Source of the DNA: Gammaproteobacteria bacterium
GTDB lineage: Bacteria; Pseudomonadota; Gammaproteobacteria; Chromatiales; Chromatiaceae
Length of the DNA: 38,437 nt
Assembly: GCA_030066355.1 (NCBI GenBank)
Contig: JASJBU010000007.1
Location: forward strand, 1-38,437
Direction: 5' to 3'
The notes below the pieces were generated by a model that was given only the letters and a program-made list of their open reading frames with translations, was not told the origin of the DNA and searched no databases. This document shows, one piece after another, positions 1 through 8,310 of the stretch (positions are counted from its first letter, which is position 1; each line of letters begins with the position of its first letter). The position numbers were made by a program, and so were the translations under genes.

Positions 1-1227
1 CTGAAGCACGTCCTCCTGGCGGACGAATCGGTCTGCATCGGACCCGCTCCATCCATTGACAGCTATTTGCACATACCTGCCATCATCAGCGCTGCAGAGG
101 TCACAGATTCCGTTGCCATTCATCCCGGCTATGGCTTCCTATCGGAGAATGCCGATTTTGCTGAACGGGTGGAGAATAGCGGCTTTATCTTTATCGGACC
201 CAAGGCCGATACGATTCGCACCATGGGCGATAAAGTGGCCGCCATTGAAGCCATGCAGACGGCCGGTGTGCCTACCGTACCGGGATCGAACGGACCGCTC
301 GACGGTAACGCCAAGCGTACCAAGGAACTGGCAACGCAGATCGGCTATCCAGTCATCATCAAGGCAGCGGGCGGCGGCGGTGGGCGCGGCATGCGTGTGG
401 TGCATTCCGAAGCCACTTTACTGAATGCCGTGGCGATGACCAAAGCCGAGGCGGAAGCCGCGTTCGGCAACGGCATAGTGTACATGGAGAAATATCTGGA
501 AAACCCTCGTCATGTGGAATTTCAGGTGCTCTCCGACATGCATGGCAACGCCGTGCACCTGGCCGAGCGTGACTGTTCCATGCAGCGCCGCCACCAGAAA
601 GTCGTGGAAGAGGCTCCAGCACCGGGCATCACCGAGGTGCAGCGTCGGGACGTGGGTGAACGCTGCGCCGAGGCCTGCCGCCAGATCGGCTATCAGGGTG
701 CCGGCACCTTCGAGTTTCTTTATGAGAACGGAGAGTTCTATTTCATCGAGATGAATACCCGGGTGCAGGTCGAACATCCGATTACCGAACTGATTACGGG
801 TACGGATATCGTGCGTGAGCAGATCCTCATTGCCAGCGGCGAACCCCTCAGCTTCACCCAGCAGGACATCTCGATCACCGGACACGCCGTGGAGTGCCGG
901 ATTAATGCCGAGGATCCGGAGAAGTTCCTGCCCAGCCCCGGCACGATTACCCAGCTGCATATGCCTGGCGGTCCAGGTATCCGGGTGGACACTCACATTT
1001 ACAACGGTTACAAGGTCCCCCCCTACTACGATTCCATGATCGGCAAACTGGTGGCCTATGGCGCCACCCGTGACTCAGCCATCGCCCGGATGCGGATCGC
1101 ACTGGACGAAATGGTGATCGGGGGCATCAAGACCAACATCCCACTGCAACTGGAAATAATGAAAGATTCCACCTTTCAGGCGGGTGGTGCAAACATCCAC
1201 TACCTTGAACAGAAGCTGGGATTGTGA
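1..1227 (+). CDS. accC: Biotin carboxylase subunit of acetyl-CoA carboxylase (5' end missing)
   Basis: ATP-dependent carboxylation of biotin on AccB, the first half-reaction of malonyl-CoA formation for fatty acid synthesis; cytosolic. The frame is open from base 1, and the first residues (LKHVLLADE) align with E. coli AccC from Leu39, so about 38 N-terminal residues lie outside the window. The ATP-grasp glycine loop (GGGGGRGM, visible residues 124-131) is intact. Glu250, Asn252, Arg254 and Glu258 match the catalytic E. coli residues 288, 290, 292 and 296. The C-terminus ends [11 protein letters not shown], as in the family. accB is expected just upstream but is not visible. prmA follows after 46 bases, probably on the same transcript. 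Confidence 0.97.
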   Translation: MKHVLLADESVCIGPAPSIDSYLHIPAIISAAEVTDSVAIHPGYGFLSENADFAERVENSGFIFIGPKADTIRTMGDKVAAIEAMQTAGVPTVPGSNGPLDGNAKRTKELATQIGYPVIIKAAGGGGGRGMRVVHSEATLLNAVAMTKAEAEAAFGNGIVYMEKYLENPRHVEFQVLSDMHGNAVHLAERDCSMQRRHQKVVEEAPAPGITEVQRRDVGERCAEACRQIGYQGAGTFEFLYENGEFYFIEMNTRVQVEHPITELITGTDIVREQILIASGEPLSFTQQDISITGHAVECRINAEDPEKFLPSPGTITQLHMPGGPGIRVDTHIYNGYKVPPYYDSMIGKLVAYGATRDSAIARMRIALDEMVIGGIKTNIPLQLEIMKDSTFQAGGANIHYLEQKLGL

Positions 1228-1273
1228 GCGGTCGACAGCCGGGAAAAGCGGCATAGGTTACTAACTGAGAGGC

Positions 1274-2152
1274 ATGCCCTGGTTACAAATCTCCATCGAG
1301 ACCACTGAAGAACAGGCGCCTTTCCTTGAACTGGTCCTGCAAAACCTGGGGGCACTCTCGGTCACCCTGGATGATGCCGCCGACCAAGCCGTTCTGGAAC
1401 CCAGGCCCGGAGAACAAAAGATCTGGCAGTCAACCCGGGTGAGCGGGCTCTTCACAGCGGATACCGATGCTGATGAGCTGCGCAGTATCCTCAACCAAAC
1501 CTTACAGGCGGATATTGCCAGGACCCTAAAATGTGCAAGGATCGAGGATCGGATTTGGGAGCGCGTCTGGCTCGACGACTTTCATCCAATGAAATTCGGT
1601 CGACGTCTATGGATCTGTCCGCATGAGACAGCACCTGACGAGACCGACGCAGTAATCGTGCAACTCGATCCGGGGTTGGCATTCGGTACCGGCACCCACC
1701 CCACCACGGCGCTCTGCCTGGAGTGGCTCGATGGTTGCGACCTGAAGGGCAAAACGGTCCTGGACTATGGCTGCGGCTCGGGAATTCTTGCGATTGCTGC
1801 CCTGCGGCTCGGCGCCAGGCTGGCTATTGCCGTTGATTACGACACGCAGGCCATTCAGGCAAGCCGCATCAACGCCGAAAAAAACCGCGTGTCCGAGCGC
1901 TTATCGACCTATACACCGGATCAACTCCCCCCCCTCACCGCTGATCTACTGGTTGCGAACATTCTAGCCGGGCCCCTGATCGATCTTGCCCCCAGGCTCT
2001 GCAGTCTGCTCGTGCTTCACGGCAGGTTTGCCTTGTCAGGAATCCTGGAAGATCAGGGGCCCGAGGTCTCCACCGCCTATGCCGAATGCGCCGAACTGGC
2101 CCCCCCAACCAGGCGTGAAGACTGGCTACTGCTCAGCGGCACGAGGGTCTGA
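1274..2152 (+). CDS. prmA: Ribosomal protein L11 methyltransferase
   Basis: SAM-dependent methylation of ribosomal protein L11. The 292 residues match the family length (E. coli 293). The N-terminal third is the L11-recognition domain. The catalytic domain shows LDPGLAFGTGTHPTT, the SAM-binding glycine loop DYGCGSG (residues 164-170) and the VANILAGP motif. The ATG at 1274 has GAGAGG just upstream. It follows accC, a common order in gammaproteobacteria, and precedes a DUF3426 gene. Confidence 0.96.
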   Translation: MPWLQISIETTEEQAPFLELVLQNLGALSVTLDDAADQAVLEPRPGEQKIWQSTRVSGLFTADTDADELRSILNQTLQADIARTLKCARIEDRIWERVWLDDFHPMKFGRRLWICPHETAPDETDAVIVQLDPGLAFGTGTHPTTALCLEWLDGCDLKGKTVLDYGCGSGILAIAALRLGARLAIAVDYDTQAIQASRINAEKNRVSERLSTYTPDQLPPLTADLLVANILAGPLIDLAPRLCSLLVLHGRFALSGILEDQGPEVSTAYAECAELAPPTRREDWLLLSGTRV

Positions 2153-2179
2153 AGGCGTCGATTTCGACTTAACTGCCTA

Positions 2180-2208
2180 TTGCCAGCACGCTGACTTCAG
2201 TCTAACTT
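2180..2208 (+). promoter_or_regulatory. Predicted sigma-70 promoter of the DUF3426 gene
   Basis: TTGCCA (2180-2185), a 17-base spacer and TAACTT (2203-2208), lying between the prmA stop and the start at 2230. Transcription would begin near 2215, leaving a very short leader. Found by eye only; it is a moderate match to consensus. Confidence 0.4.
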
Positions 2209-2229
2209 TATGCCTGCCGTTACTATTGT

Positions 2230-3384
2230 ATGAATTCCATGTACACACAGTGCCCTCACTGCCTAACCCTCTTTCGCATCAGCAGCGTAGAATTGAAGGT
2301 CGCCGCCGGGAAAGCGAGATGTTGTCAATGTAATCAGGTTTTCAATGCCCTGGAGACCCTGCAGGAGAGCCCGGTTTTGCGGGATCCAGCGGCCCAAGGT
2401 ATGCCGACCGACAGCGACAGTGACTTTGCAGAATCAGTCACTGAAGATTCTCTGTTTGCCGACACCCTCAATCTGGAAGCGGAGCAACTCATCGAGCTGA
2501 CCGCTGAAGCAGGGGTTGAACCGGACACAGGGGACGATTCCTTCACGATCATAGACGATGGTCTGGAAACCGAGCCCGATTATCTGGCGGCTGGAAGCGA
2601 ATCACAGATGTCCGCCCTGCTGGACAGCGAATCCAACCCCTTGATCGATACCCAAGATGATACGCCTGTCACATCCAAGGTGGTGCCACTCAACCAGCCC
2701 GCCGGTGCCGATGAGTCGCCAGATACCGCTCCTTCCGTACAATTGACCCAGGATTCATCTCAGCTAACCGAAACCCCGGAATCAATCGGTGCAGATTCCG
2801 CGAAAAATCTCTTCCACTTCACTGAACGTCAGAAGCTCGAAGACATCAGTTCCCCAGGGGAGAAGGCCGAATCCAATTACCCGATCGAAGAGATCTTCGA
2901 AAAGCAACCGTTCAATTACAAAGGATTGATCTGGGGAGGGGCGAGTCTGTTACTCATACTGATTTTACTCCTGCAGCTATCCTGGCTGTTTCGTGAGCAG
3001 CTCATCCAGTATGAATCCGGTCAACAATTGTTATCTCAAGTCTGCAACATGACCGGCTGTGTCGCACCCGTACGCCGGGACACCAGCCGCATCCAGGTTC
3101 AACATCGGGATCTGCGAGGCCACCCCAGTAAAGCCAATGCCTTGGTATTGCAATTGAACATGGTCAACCGTGCCGATTTTGCCCAACCCTACCCCAAACT
3201 GCATCTCAGCCTGTTCAACGACCACGACAAACTGATCGCACAACGCACCTTCGAGCCTACGGAGTATCTGTCTGATCCAAAGCGCATCGAACAACTGATG
3301 CAACAGGCCGAACCTGTCTTCATTAAGATGGAACTGCTCGATCCCGGTAAAGATGTCACCGGCTTTAAATTCGAGTTCCTGTAG
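2230..3384 (+). CDS. Zinc-ribbon and DUF3426 single-pass membrane protein
   Basis: 384 residues. The N-terminus carries a MJ0042-type zinc ribbon with CPHC (Cys8, Cys11) and CCQC (Cys31, Cys34). Next comes a long acidic, low-complexity linker (about 45-230), rich in Asp, Glu and Ser, and one hydrophobic segment at about 233-254 (GLIWGGASLLLILILLLQL). The C-terminal part of about 130 residues fits DUF3426. The architecture implies a cytosolic zinc ribbon and a periplasmic C-terminal domain. Its function is unknown; the place between prmA and dusB-fis is typical for this family. A second possible start, ATG at 2239, lies directly before the YTQCPHC ribbon. Neither start has a clear ribosome-binding site. 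Confidence 0.85.
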   Translation: MNSMYTQCPHCLTLFRISSVELKVAAGKARCCQCNQVFNALETLQESPVLRDPAAQGMPTDSDSDFAESVTEDSLFADTLNLEAEQLIELTAEAGVEPDTGDDSFTIIDDGLETEPDYLAAGSESQMSALLDSESNPLIDTQDDTPVTSKVVPLNQPAGADESPDTAPSVQLTQDSSQLTETPESIGADSAKNLFHFTERQKLEDISSPGEKAESNYPIEEIFEKQPFNYKGLIWGGASLLLILILLLQLSWLFREQLIQYESGQQLLSQVCNMTGCVAPVRRDTSRIQVQHRDLRGHPSKANALVLQLNMVNRADFAQPYPKLHLSLFNDHDKLIAQRTFEPTEYLSDPKRIEQLMQQAEPVFIKMELLDPGKDVTGFKFEFL

Positions 3385-3446
3385 TCATGGGCAAAGGCAG
3401 TATTTCGGGGCCACCCTTCCAGGTTGAAAAGTTCACAGAATAACCT

Positions 3447-3475
3447 TTGCTTCCCCCTACATTTGAAGGTAGTAT
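3447..3475 (+). promoter_or_regulatory. Predicted sigma-70 promoter of dusB-fis
   Basis: TTGCTT (3447-3452), exactly 17 bases, then TAGTAT (3470-3475). It stands 50 bases before the dusB start, in the gap after the DUF3426 gene, where the E. coli dusB-fis operon also has its promoter. Predicted by eye. Confidence 0.55.
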
Positions 3476-3524
3476 TTATCGCCTTTCCCGCGAAAACAGC
3501 TCGTTGAATTGATGGTCAGGCCGG

Positions 3525-4511
3525 ATGCAGATCGGACCCTACAAACTGCAAAACAATCTGCTTCTGGCACCCATGGCCGGTGTGACGGACAGGCCGTTTC
3601 GCCAGCTGTGTCGTGAGTTGGGCGCCGGCATGGCGGTCTCGGAGATGATCTCGGCCGACTCTACACTGTGGGGACATCCAAAAACCCAACGACGGCTCGA
3701 TCATGCCGGAGAACCCGGACCGATCTCCGTACAAATTCTGGGCTCAGACCCCAAGATCATGGCGGATGCCGCCAGAATCAATGTCGATCTGGGTGCACAA
3801 ATCATTGATATCAATATGGGTTGCCCGGTGAAAAAGGTATGCCGGGTCGCAGCCGGATCGGCGTTGCTACAAAACGAGAAACTGGTTGCCCGGATCCTAG
3901 CTTCGGTGGTCAATGCTGTCGAAGTACCGGTTACCCTGAAGATCAGGACCGGCTGGGACAAGGAACGACGCAATGGTGTAGAGATCGCCCGCATCGCCGA
4001 GGGATCGGGTATACAGGCGCTGGCAGTGCACGGCCGCACCCGGGCCTGCAAATTTGCCGGTTCCGCCGAATATGACACCATCAGAAGCATCAAGCGGGCG
4101 GTGCACATGCCAGTCATCGCCAATGGTGATATCGAGACGCCGGAAAAGGCCAAGCAGGTCTTGGATTTTACCGACGCAGATGGGATTATGGTAGGGAGAG
4201 CCGCTCAAGGCCGGCCCTGGATCTTCGACGAGATCGACCATTATCTGCAGACCGGGGAGAAACGACCCGAACCTTCACTCGAGTGGGTTGAGCAGTTGTT
4301 GTTACGGCATCTACAACAACTTTATGAATTCTATGGCGAATACCGGGGCGTCAGAATTGCCCGCAAGCATATTGCCTGGTATAGCAAGGGGCACCGGGAG
4401 GGTGCAGCTTTTCGCAACATAATAAACGATTCGGAAACGGCGAATGAACAACAGGCACGGGTTCGTCAGTTTTTCGGACATCAAGTCTACCTCAGGGGGT
4501 TAGCCGCATGA
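3525..4511 (+). CDS. dusB: tRNA-dihydrouridine synthase B
   Basis: FMN- and NADPH-dependent reduction of uridine to dihydrouridine in the tRNA D-loop. The 328 residues are close to E. coli DusB (321). The N-terminal LLAPMAGVTDRPFR motif of the FMN barrel is present, and so is the catalytic NMGCP motif with Cys100. KKVC follows it, as in Pseudomonas-type DusB. LAVHGRTR and NGDIETPEKA continue the barrel, and VGRAAQGRPWIF marks phosphate binding. The stop overlaps the fis start by four bases (ATGA), so the two are translationally coupled, as in enterobacteria. Confidence 0.97.
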   Translation: MQIGPYKLQNNLLLAPMAGVTDRPFRQLCRELGAGMAVSEMISADSTLWGHPKTQRRLDHAGEPGPISVQILGSDPKIMADAARINVDLGAQIIDINMGCPVKKVCRVAAGSALLQNEKLVARILASVVNAVEVPVTLKIRTGWDKERRNGVEIARIAEGSGIQALAVHGRTRACKFAGSAEYDTIRSIKRAVHMPVIANGDIETPEKAKQVLDFTDADGIMVGRAAQGRPWIFDEIDHYLQTGEKRPEPSLEWVEQLLLRHLQQLYEFYGEYRGVRIARKHIAWYSKGHREGAAFRNIINDSETANEQQARVRQFFGHQVYLRGLAA

Positions 4512-4804
4512 CAATGGAAGCTGGCGTATTTCACAATGAGGGCGCGGATGCCTTGACTGTCATTCACAGCAAAAAAACCGAACCACTACGCCATTGTGTG
4601 CTGGACGCAATGCAGCGTTATTTCAATCACCTGGATGGACACGGTGCAAGCAATCTCTACCGCTTGGTCATGAATGAAGTTGAAGCACCCCTGCTGGAGA
4701 GCGTTATGCAGCATACCGGAGGCAACCAGACCCAGGCTGCTTCACTGCTCGGCATCAGTCGCAGTACCTTGCGAAAAAAACTTTCACAATACGGTCTCGA
4801 CTGA
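4508..4804 (+). CDS. fis: DNA-binding protein Fis
   Basis: Nucleoid-associated DNA-bending dimer that activates rRNA and other growth-phase promoters. It has 98 residues, the same as E. coli Fis. The C-terminal helix-turn-helix is at residues 74-94 (QTQAASLLGISRSTLRKKL), with the preceding long helix ending in MQHTGGN. The N-terminal part that contacts Hin-type recombinases and RNA polymerase is more divergent, as is usual outside enterobacteria. The start overlaps the dusB stop. Confidence 0.97.
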   Translation: MTMEAGVFHNEGADALTVIHSKKTEPLRHCVLDAMQRYFNHLDGHGASNLYRLVMNEVEAPLLESVMQHTGGNQTQAASLLGISRSTLRKKLSQYGLD

Positions 4805-4917
4805 TTGACACTGCTTCTGCGGTCATTGGTCTTGCCCACAAACCCCGATAGCAACGTCGCACCCTGGCAATACTTTCTATCGAGCTGAATTTTCCTCAAG
4901 CAACGGATCAAACCAAC

Positions 4918-6522
4918 ATGTCTAAGATCAATCGCGCCCTGATCAGCGTTTCAGACAAAACCGGCATCGTGGAGTTTGCCCGCTCCCTGGCTGAACGAGA
5001 CATCGAAATCCTCTCCACTGGTGGAACGGCCAGACTGCTCACGGAGAATGACATTCCTGTCATCGAAGTCTCTGAATACACCGGCTTCCCTGAGATGATG
5101 GATGGCCGGGTCAAAACCCTGCATCCAAAAATACACGGAGGGATCCTTGGTAGGCGCGGTGCGGATGACGCAGTCATGAAACAGAATGAGATCGGACCGA
5201 TCGACTTGATCGTTGTCAACCTCTATCCCTTCGAACAAACAGTGGCCGATCCCGATTGCGACCTCCCCACCGCCATCGAGAATATCGATATCGGTGGCCC
5301 TACCATGCTCAGGGCGGCCGCCAAGAACCACACCGATGTCACTGTGGTGGTCGACGCAACGGATTACGACAGGATCCTCGAGGAGATGGCGACTCACGAC
5401 AACTCGGTCACGGCCCGCACCCGCTTCGATCTCGCCGTTAAGACCTTCGAACATACCGCCCGTTACGATGGCGCCATCGCGAACTATCTTGGCTTGAGAG
5501 TCGATATCGAGAGTACCGGTGACCACACCCAGGAAGGATCTGCAGGCAGGGCGCCGCTAGCGGCCTTTCCCCGCACGCTCTCTCTGCAATTCTCCCAGAC
5601 CCAGGTCATGCGCTATGGTGAGAATCCCCATCAAAAAGCCGCCTTCTATGTCGATCACAAGATCGACGAGGTCAGCGTAGCCACTGCCCAACAGATCCAG
5701 GGCAAGGAGCTGTCCTATAACAATATCGCCGATACCGACGCAGCCCTCGAGTGTGTGAAGAATTTCGATGAGGCCCCTGCCTGTGTGATCGTCAAACATG
5801 CCAATCCCTGCGGAGTCGCCCTGGGAAGCAATTTACTGGATGCCTACAACCGGGCCTTCAGTACCGACCCGGAATCCGCCTTCGGCGGCATCATCGCCTT
5901 CAACGGGGAACTGGATGGCGAGACCGCCCGGGCCATCGTCGACAAACAGTTCGTTGAGGTGATCATCGCTCCGAAGGTCTCCGCCGCCGCTATCGAGGCG
6001 GTAAGCCGGAAGAAAAACATTCGACTGCTGGAGTGCGGCCCATGGAGTTCAGAGGCGGTGCACCGCACCGAATTCAAGCGGGTCAATGGCGGTCTGCTGG
6101 TACAGGACGCAGACCTGCAAATCAGCAACGAGATCAAGGTCGTGACTGAACGCCATCCCAGTGAGGATGAGATGCGCGACCTCTTGTTCACCTGGCGGGT
6201 CGCCAAATTCGTCAAATCCAACGCCATCGTATATGGCCGGGAAGGCATGACCATAGGTGTCGGTGCGGGACAGATGAGCCGCGTCAACTCTGCCCGGATC
6301 GCCGGCATCAAGGCGGAGCAGGCAGACCTCGAGGTCAAGGGCTCGGTGATGGCCTCCGATGCCTTCTTCCCGTTCCGCGACGGTATCGACAATGCTGCCA
6401 AGGCAGGAATCGTCGCGGTCATCCAGCCCGGGGGCTCGATGCGTGACGACGAAGCCATCCAGGCGGCGAACGAACACGGCATGGCGATGGTCTTCACCGG
6501 GATGCGCCACTTCAGACACTAG
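4918..6522 (+). CDS. purH: Bifunctional AICAR transformylase / IMP cyclohydrolase
   Basis: Carries out the last two steps of de novo purine synthesis, AICAR to FAICAR to IMP. 534 residues (E. coli 529). The N-terminal IMP cyclohydrolase domain (about 1-195) opens with [11 protein letters not shown] and includes STGGTARLL and [13 protein letters not shown]. The transformylase domain follows with MRYGENPHQ, the catalytic KHANPCG (Lys-His pair) and [10 protein letters not shown], and ends [12 protein letters not shown] ... MRHFRH. A short linker between the domains (around residues 195-220) is slightly longer than in E. coli. purD follows, giving the widespread purH-purD pair, here separated by 148 bases holding a promoter. 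Confidence 0.98.
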   Translation: MSKINRALISVSDKTGIVEFARSLAERDIEILSTGGTARLLTENDIPVIEVSEYTGFPEMMDGRVKTLHPKIHGGILGRRGADDAVMKQNEIGPIDLIVVNLYPFEQTVADPDCDLPTAIENIDIGGPTMLRAAAKNHTDVTVVVDATDYDRILEEMATHDNSVTARTRFDLAVKTFEHTARYDGAIANYLGLRVDIESTGDHTQEGSAGRAPLAAFPRTLSLQFSQTQVMRYGENPHQKAAFYVDHKIDEVSVATAQQIQGKELSYNNIADTDAALECVKNFDEAPACVIVKHANPCGVALGSNLLDAYNRAFSTDPESAFGGIIAFNGELDGETARAIVDKQFVEVIIAPKVSAAAIEAVSRKKNIRLLECGPWSSEAVHRTEFKRVNGGLLVQDADLQISNEIKVVTERHPSEDEMRDLLFTWRVAKFVKSNAIVYGREGMTIGVGAGQMSRVNSARIAGIKAEQADLEVKGSVMASDAFFPFRDGIDNAAKAGIVAVIQPGGSMRDDEAIQAANEHGMAMVFTGMRHFRH

Positions 6523-6524
6523 AC

Positions 6525-6552
6525 AAACCACAGCGACCCAGGGATGTGGTTT
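6525..6552 (+). other. Hairpin just after purH
   Basis: AAACCAC (6525-6531) pairs with GTGGTTT (6546-6552), 7 bp, around a 14-base loop and 2 bases past the purH stop. It could protect the mRNA 3' end or attenuate readthrough into purD. There is no T-run after it, so it is not a standard intrinsic terminator. Confidence 0.35.
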
Positions 6553-6595
6553 AGGGGTTCATCGGCCTTTCCTGGCGATTTACTTCAGAACGGAT

Positions 6596-6624
6596 CTGAC
6601 AGGGATAACCGCGTCCTTTATAAT
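6596..6624 (+). promoter_or_regulatory. Predicted strong sigma-70 promoter of purD
   Basis: CTGACA (6596-6601), a 17-base spacer and a perfect TATAAT (6619-6624). Transcription would start near 6631, giving a 40-base leader before the purD ATG at 6671. I see no clear PurR operator. Confidence 0.7.
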
Positions 6625-6670
6625 CCCCCCTGCTCTGTGTCTCTATGGTCAATTATCATTTCGAATACCC

Positions 6671-7957
6671 ATGAACATCCTGATCATCGGCTCCGGTGGC
6701 CGCGAACATGCCCTGGCCTGGAAAGCGGCCCAATCACCCCTTGCAAGCAAAATCTTCGTCGCCCCGGGCAATGCGGGCACCGCTCACGAAGCCAAAATGG
6801 AGAATGTGGCGATCGGTGTCGAGGAGATCGACCGTCTGACCGACTTCGCCAGGACCCATGATATTGGTCTGACCATTGTCGGACCTGAGGCACCATTGGT
6901 ACTCGGCCTGACCGATGCCTTCAGCGCGGAGGGTCTGGCCTGCTTCGGGCCATCCAAAGGTGCTGCACAGCTCGAAGGCTCGAAATCCTTCACCAAGGAT
7001 TTCCTGGCTCGCCACCGGATCCCCACCGCGGATTACCGGACCTTCAGCGATCTGGAGCCGGCCCTCGCATACCTCCGACAGCAGGGAGCTCCCATCGTGG
7101 TGAAAGCGGACGGGCTGGCCGCCGGCAAGGGGGTGATCGTTGCCATGACCCTGGAGGAGGCGGAAACCGCGGTACGGGACATGCTCTCGGGCAACGCCTT
7201 TGGTGAAGCCGGTCATCGCGTGGTCATCGAAGAGTATTTGGAAGGCGAAGAGGCCAGCTTCATCGTTATGGCTGACGGCAAGCATGTCCTGCCCATGGCC
7301 ACCAGTCAGGACCACAAGCGGGCTCGAGACGGGGACACCGGGCCCAATACCGGTGGCATGGGTGCCTACTCACCCGCCCCAGTGGTCACCGATGAGATCC
7401 ACCATCGCATCATGCAAGAGGTCATCCTGCCCACCGTGCACGGGATGGCCGGGGAAGGTCTGCCCTATACCGGCTTTCTCTACGCGGGCTTGATGATCAT
7501 GCCGGACGGCACACCCAAGGTTATCGAATACAATTGCCGGTTCGGCGACCCTGAGACCCAACCGATCATGCTGCGCATGCAATCCGATCTGGTCAGTCAC
7601 TGCCTGGCCGCGCTGGACGGCAGACTGCATGAGGAGACGACAAGCTGGGACCCACGACCTTCCCTGGGTGTGGTCCTGGCCGCCGGCGGTTATCCGGGAG
7701 ATTACGCCAAGGGCAATCCCATCACTGGCCTACCTCGAGATGAAAAGCCTGGTGAAAAGGTCTTCCACGCTGGCACTGCTCTTGACAATCATCAGGTGGT
7801 GACCGCCGGTGGACGGGTGCTCTGTGCAACAGCTCTGGGTGAAAGTGTCACCCATGCACAGCAAAATGCCTATACCTTGGCCAAGTCCATCCGTTGGGAC
7901 GGCGTATACTATCGCTCCGATATCGGCTTTCGAGCCTTGACGCGGGAACGGCGATAG
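6671..7957 (+). CDS. purD: Phosphoribosylamine-glycine ligase
   Basis: ATP-dependent ligation of glycine to phosphoribosylamine, giving GAR in purine synthesis. 428 residues (E. coli 429). The frame is open further upstream, but the start at 6671 is chosen because MNILIIGSGGREHALAWK is the family N-terminus. It also sits 40 bases after a near-consensus promoter, while the upstream extension overlaps purH. The ATP-grasp core includes KADGLAAGKGV, the signature RFGDPETQ and GGMGAYSPAP. The C-terminal domain is complete (HAGTAL ... VLCATALG). Confidence 0.98.
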   Translation: MNILIIGSGGREHALAWKAAQSPLASKIFVAPGNAGTAHEAKMENVAIGVEEIDRLTDFARTHDIGLTIVGPEAPLVLGLTDAFSAEGLACFGPSKGAAQLEGSKSFTKDFLARHRIPTADYRTFSDLEPALAYLRQQGAPIVVKADGLAAGKGVIVAMTLEEAETAVRDMLSGNAFGEAGHRVVIEEYLEGEEASFIVMADGKHVLPMATSQDHKRARDGDTGPNTGGMGAYSPAPVVTDEIHHRIMQEVILPTVHGMAGEGLPYTGFLYAGLMIMPDGTPKVIEYNCRFGDPETQPIMLRMQSDLVSHCLAALDGRLHEETTSWDPRPSLGVVLAAGGYPGDYAKGNPITGLPRDEKPGEKVFHAGTALDNHQVVTAGGRVLCATALGESVTHAQQNAYTLAKSIRWDGVYYRSDIGFRALTRERR

Positions 7958-8310
7958 CGGCACCGGGCTTGCCCGCCCCCCAAAAGCCACCGCACATGGC
8001 TCAAGGCGTGTCTGTTGCCACGCCACTCTATTAGTATGGAATCTGCAAGCCGACGCAGTAGGCCTGGGACTGTATACACCGTCTTTTAGATTGCCGAGTG
8101 ATCCGCCAAGCCAACAGGACAGGGGGCACTGAACCGCCATTCATATCTCACCAGGCGATTCAGGGCACGTTCCACCCCTCCGCCGACATCGTCTACATTT
8201 ATCTGCAAATGAAACTGACGTTTCTTGCGGTTTGTTTTAGCATACGGTTCACACGATGTATGCAAACCCATTGATTCACCCAATATAACCTCAACCTAGA
8301 CCGTTATGCT
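7958..8310. other. Gap between purD and glgP, no assured gene
   Basis: These 353 bases follow the purD stop. A small GC hairpin (CGGGC-TT-GCCCG, near 7970) lacks a T-run. The complementary strand has a 65-codon open frame at 8086-8283. Its middle (FHLQINVDDVGGGVERALNRLVRY) has a faint resemblance to an ACT-type domain but is too short to name. I find no convincing promoter for glgP, although one must lie here or upstream. Confidence 0.4.

Noticed and set aside
6359-6670. Extended purD reading frame starting inside purH
   Set aside because: The extension overlaps purH by 164 bases and has no homology to PurD; the ATG at 6671 gives the exact family N-terminus after a good promoter.
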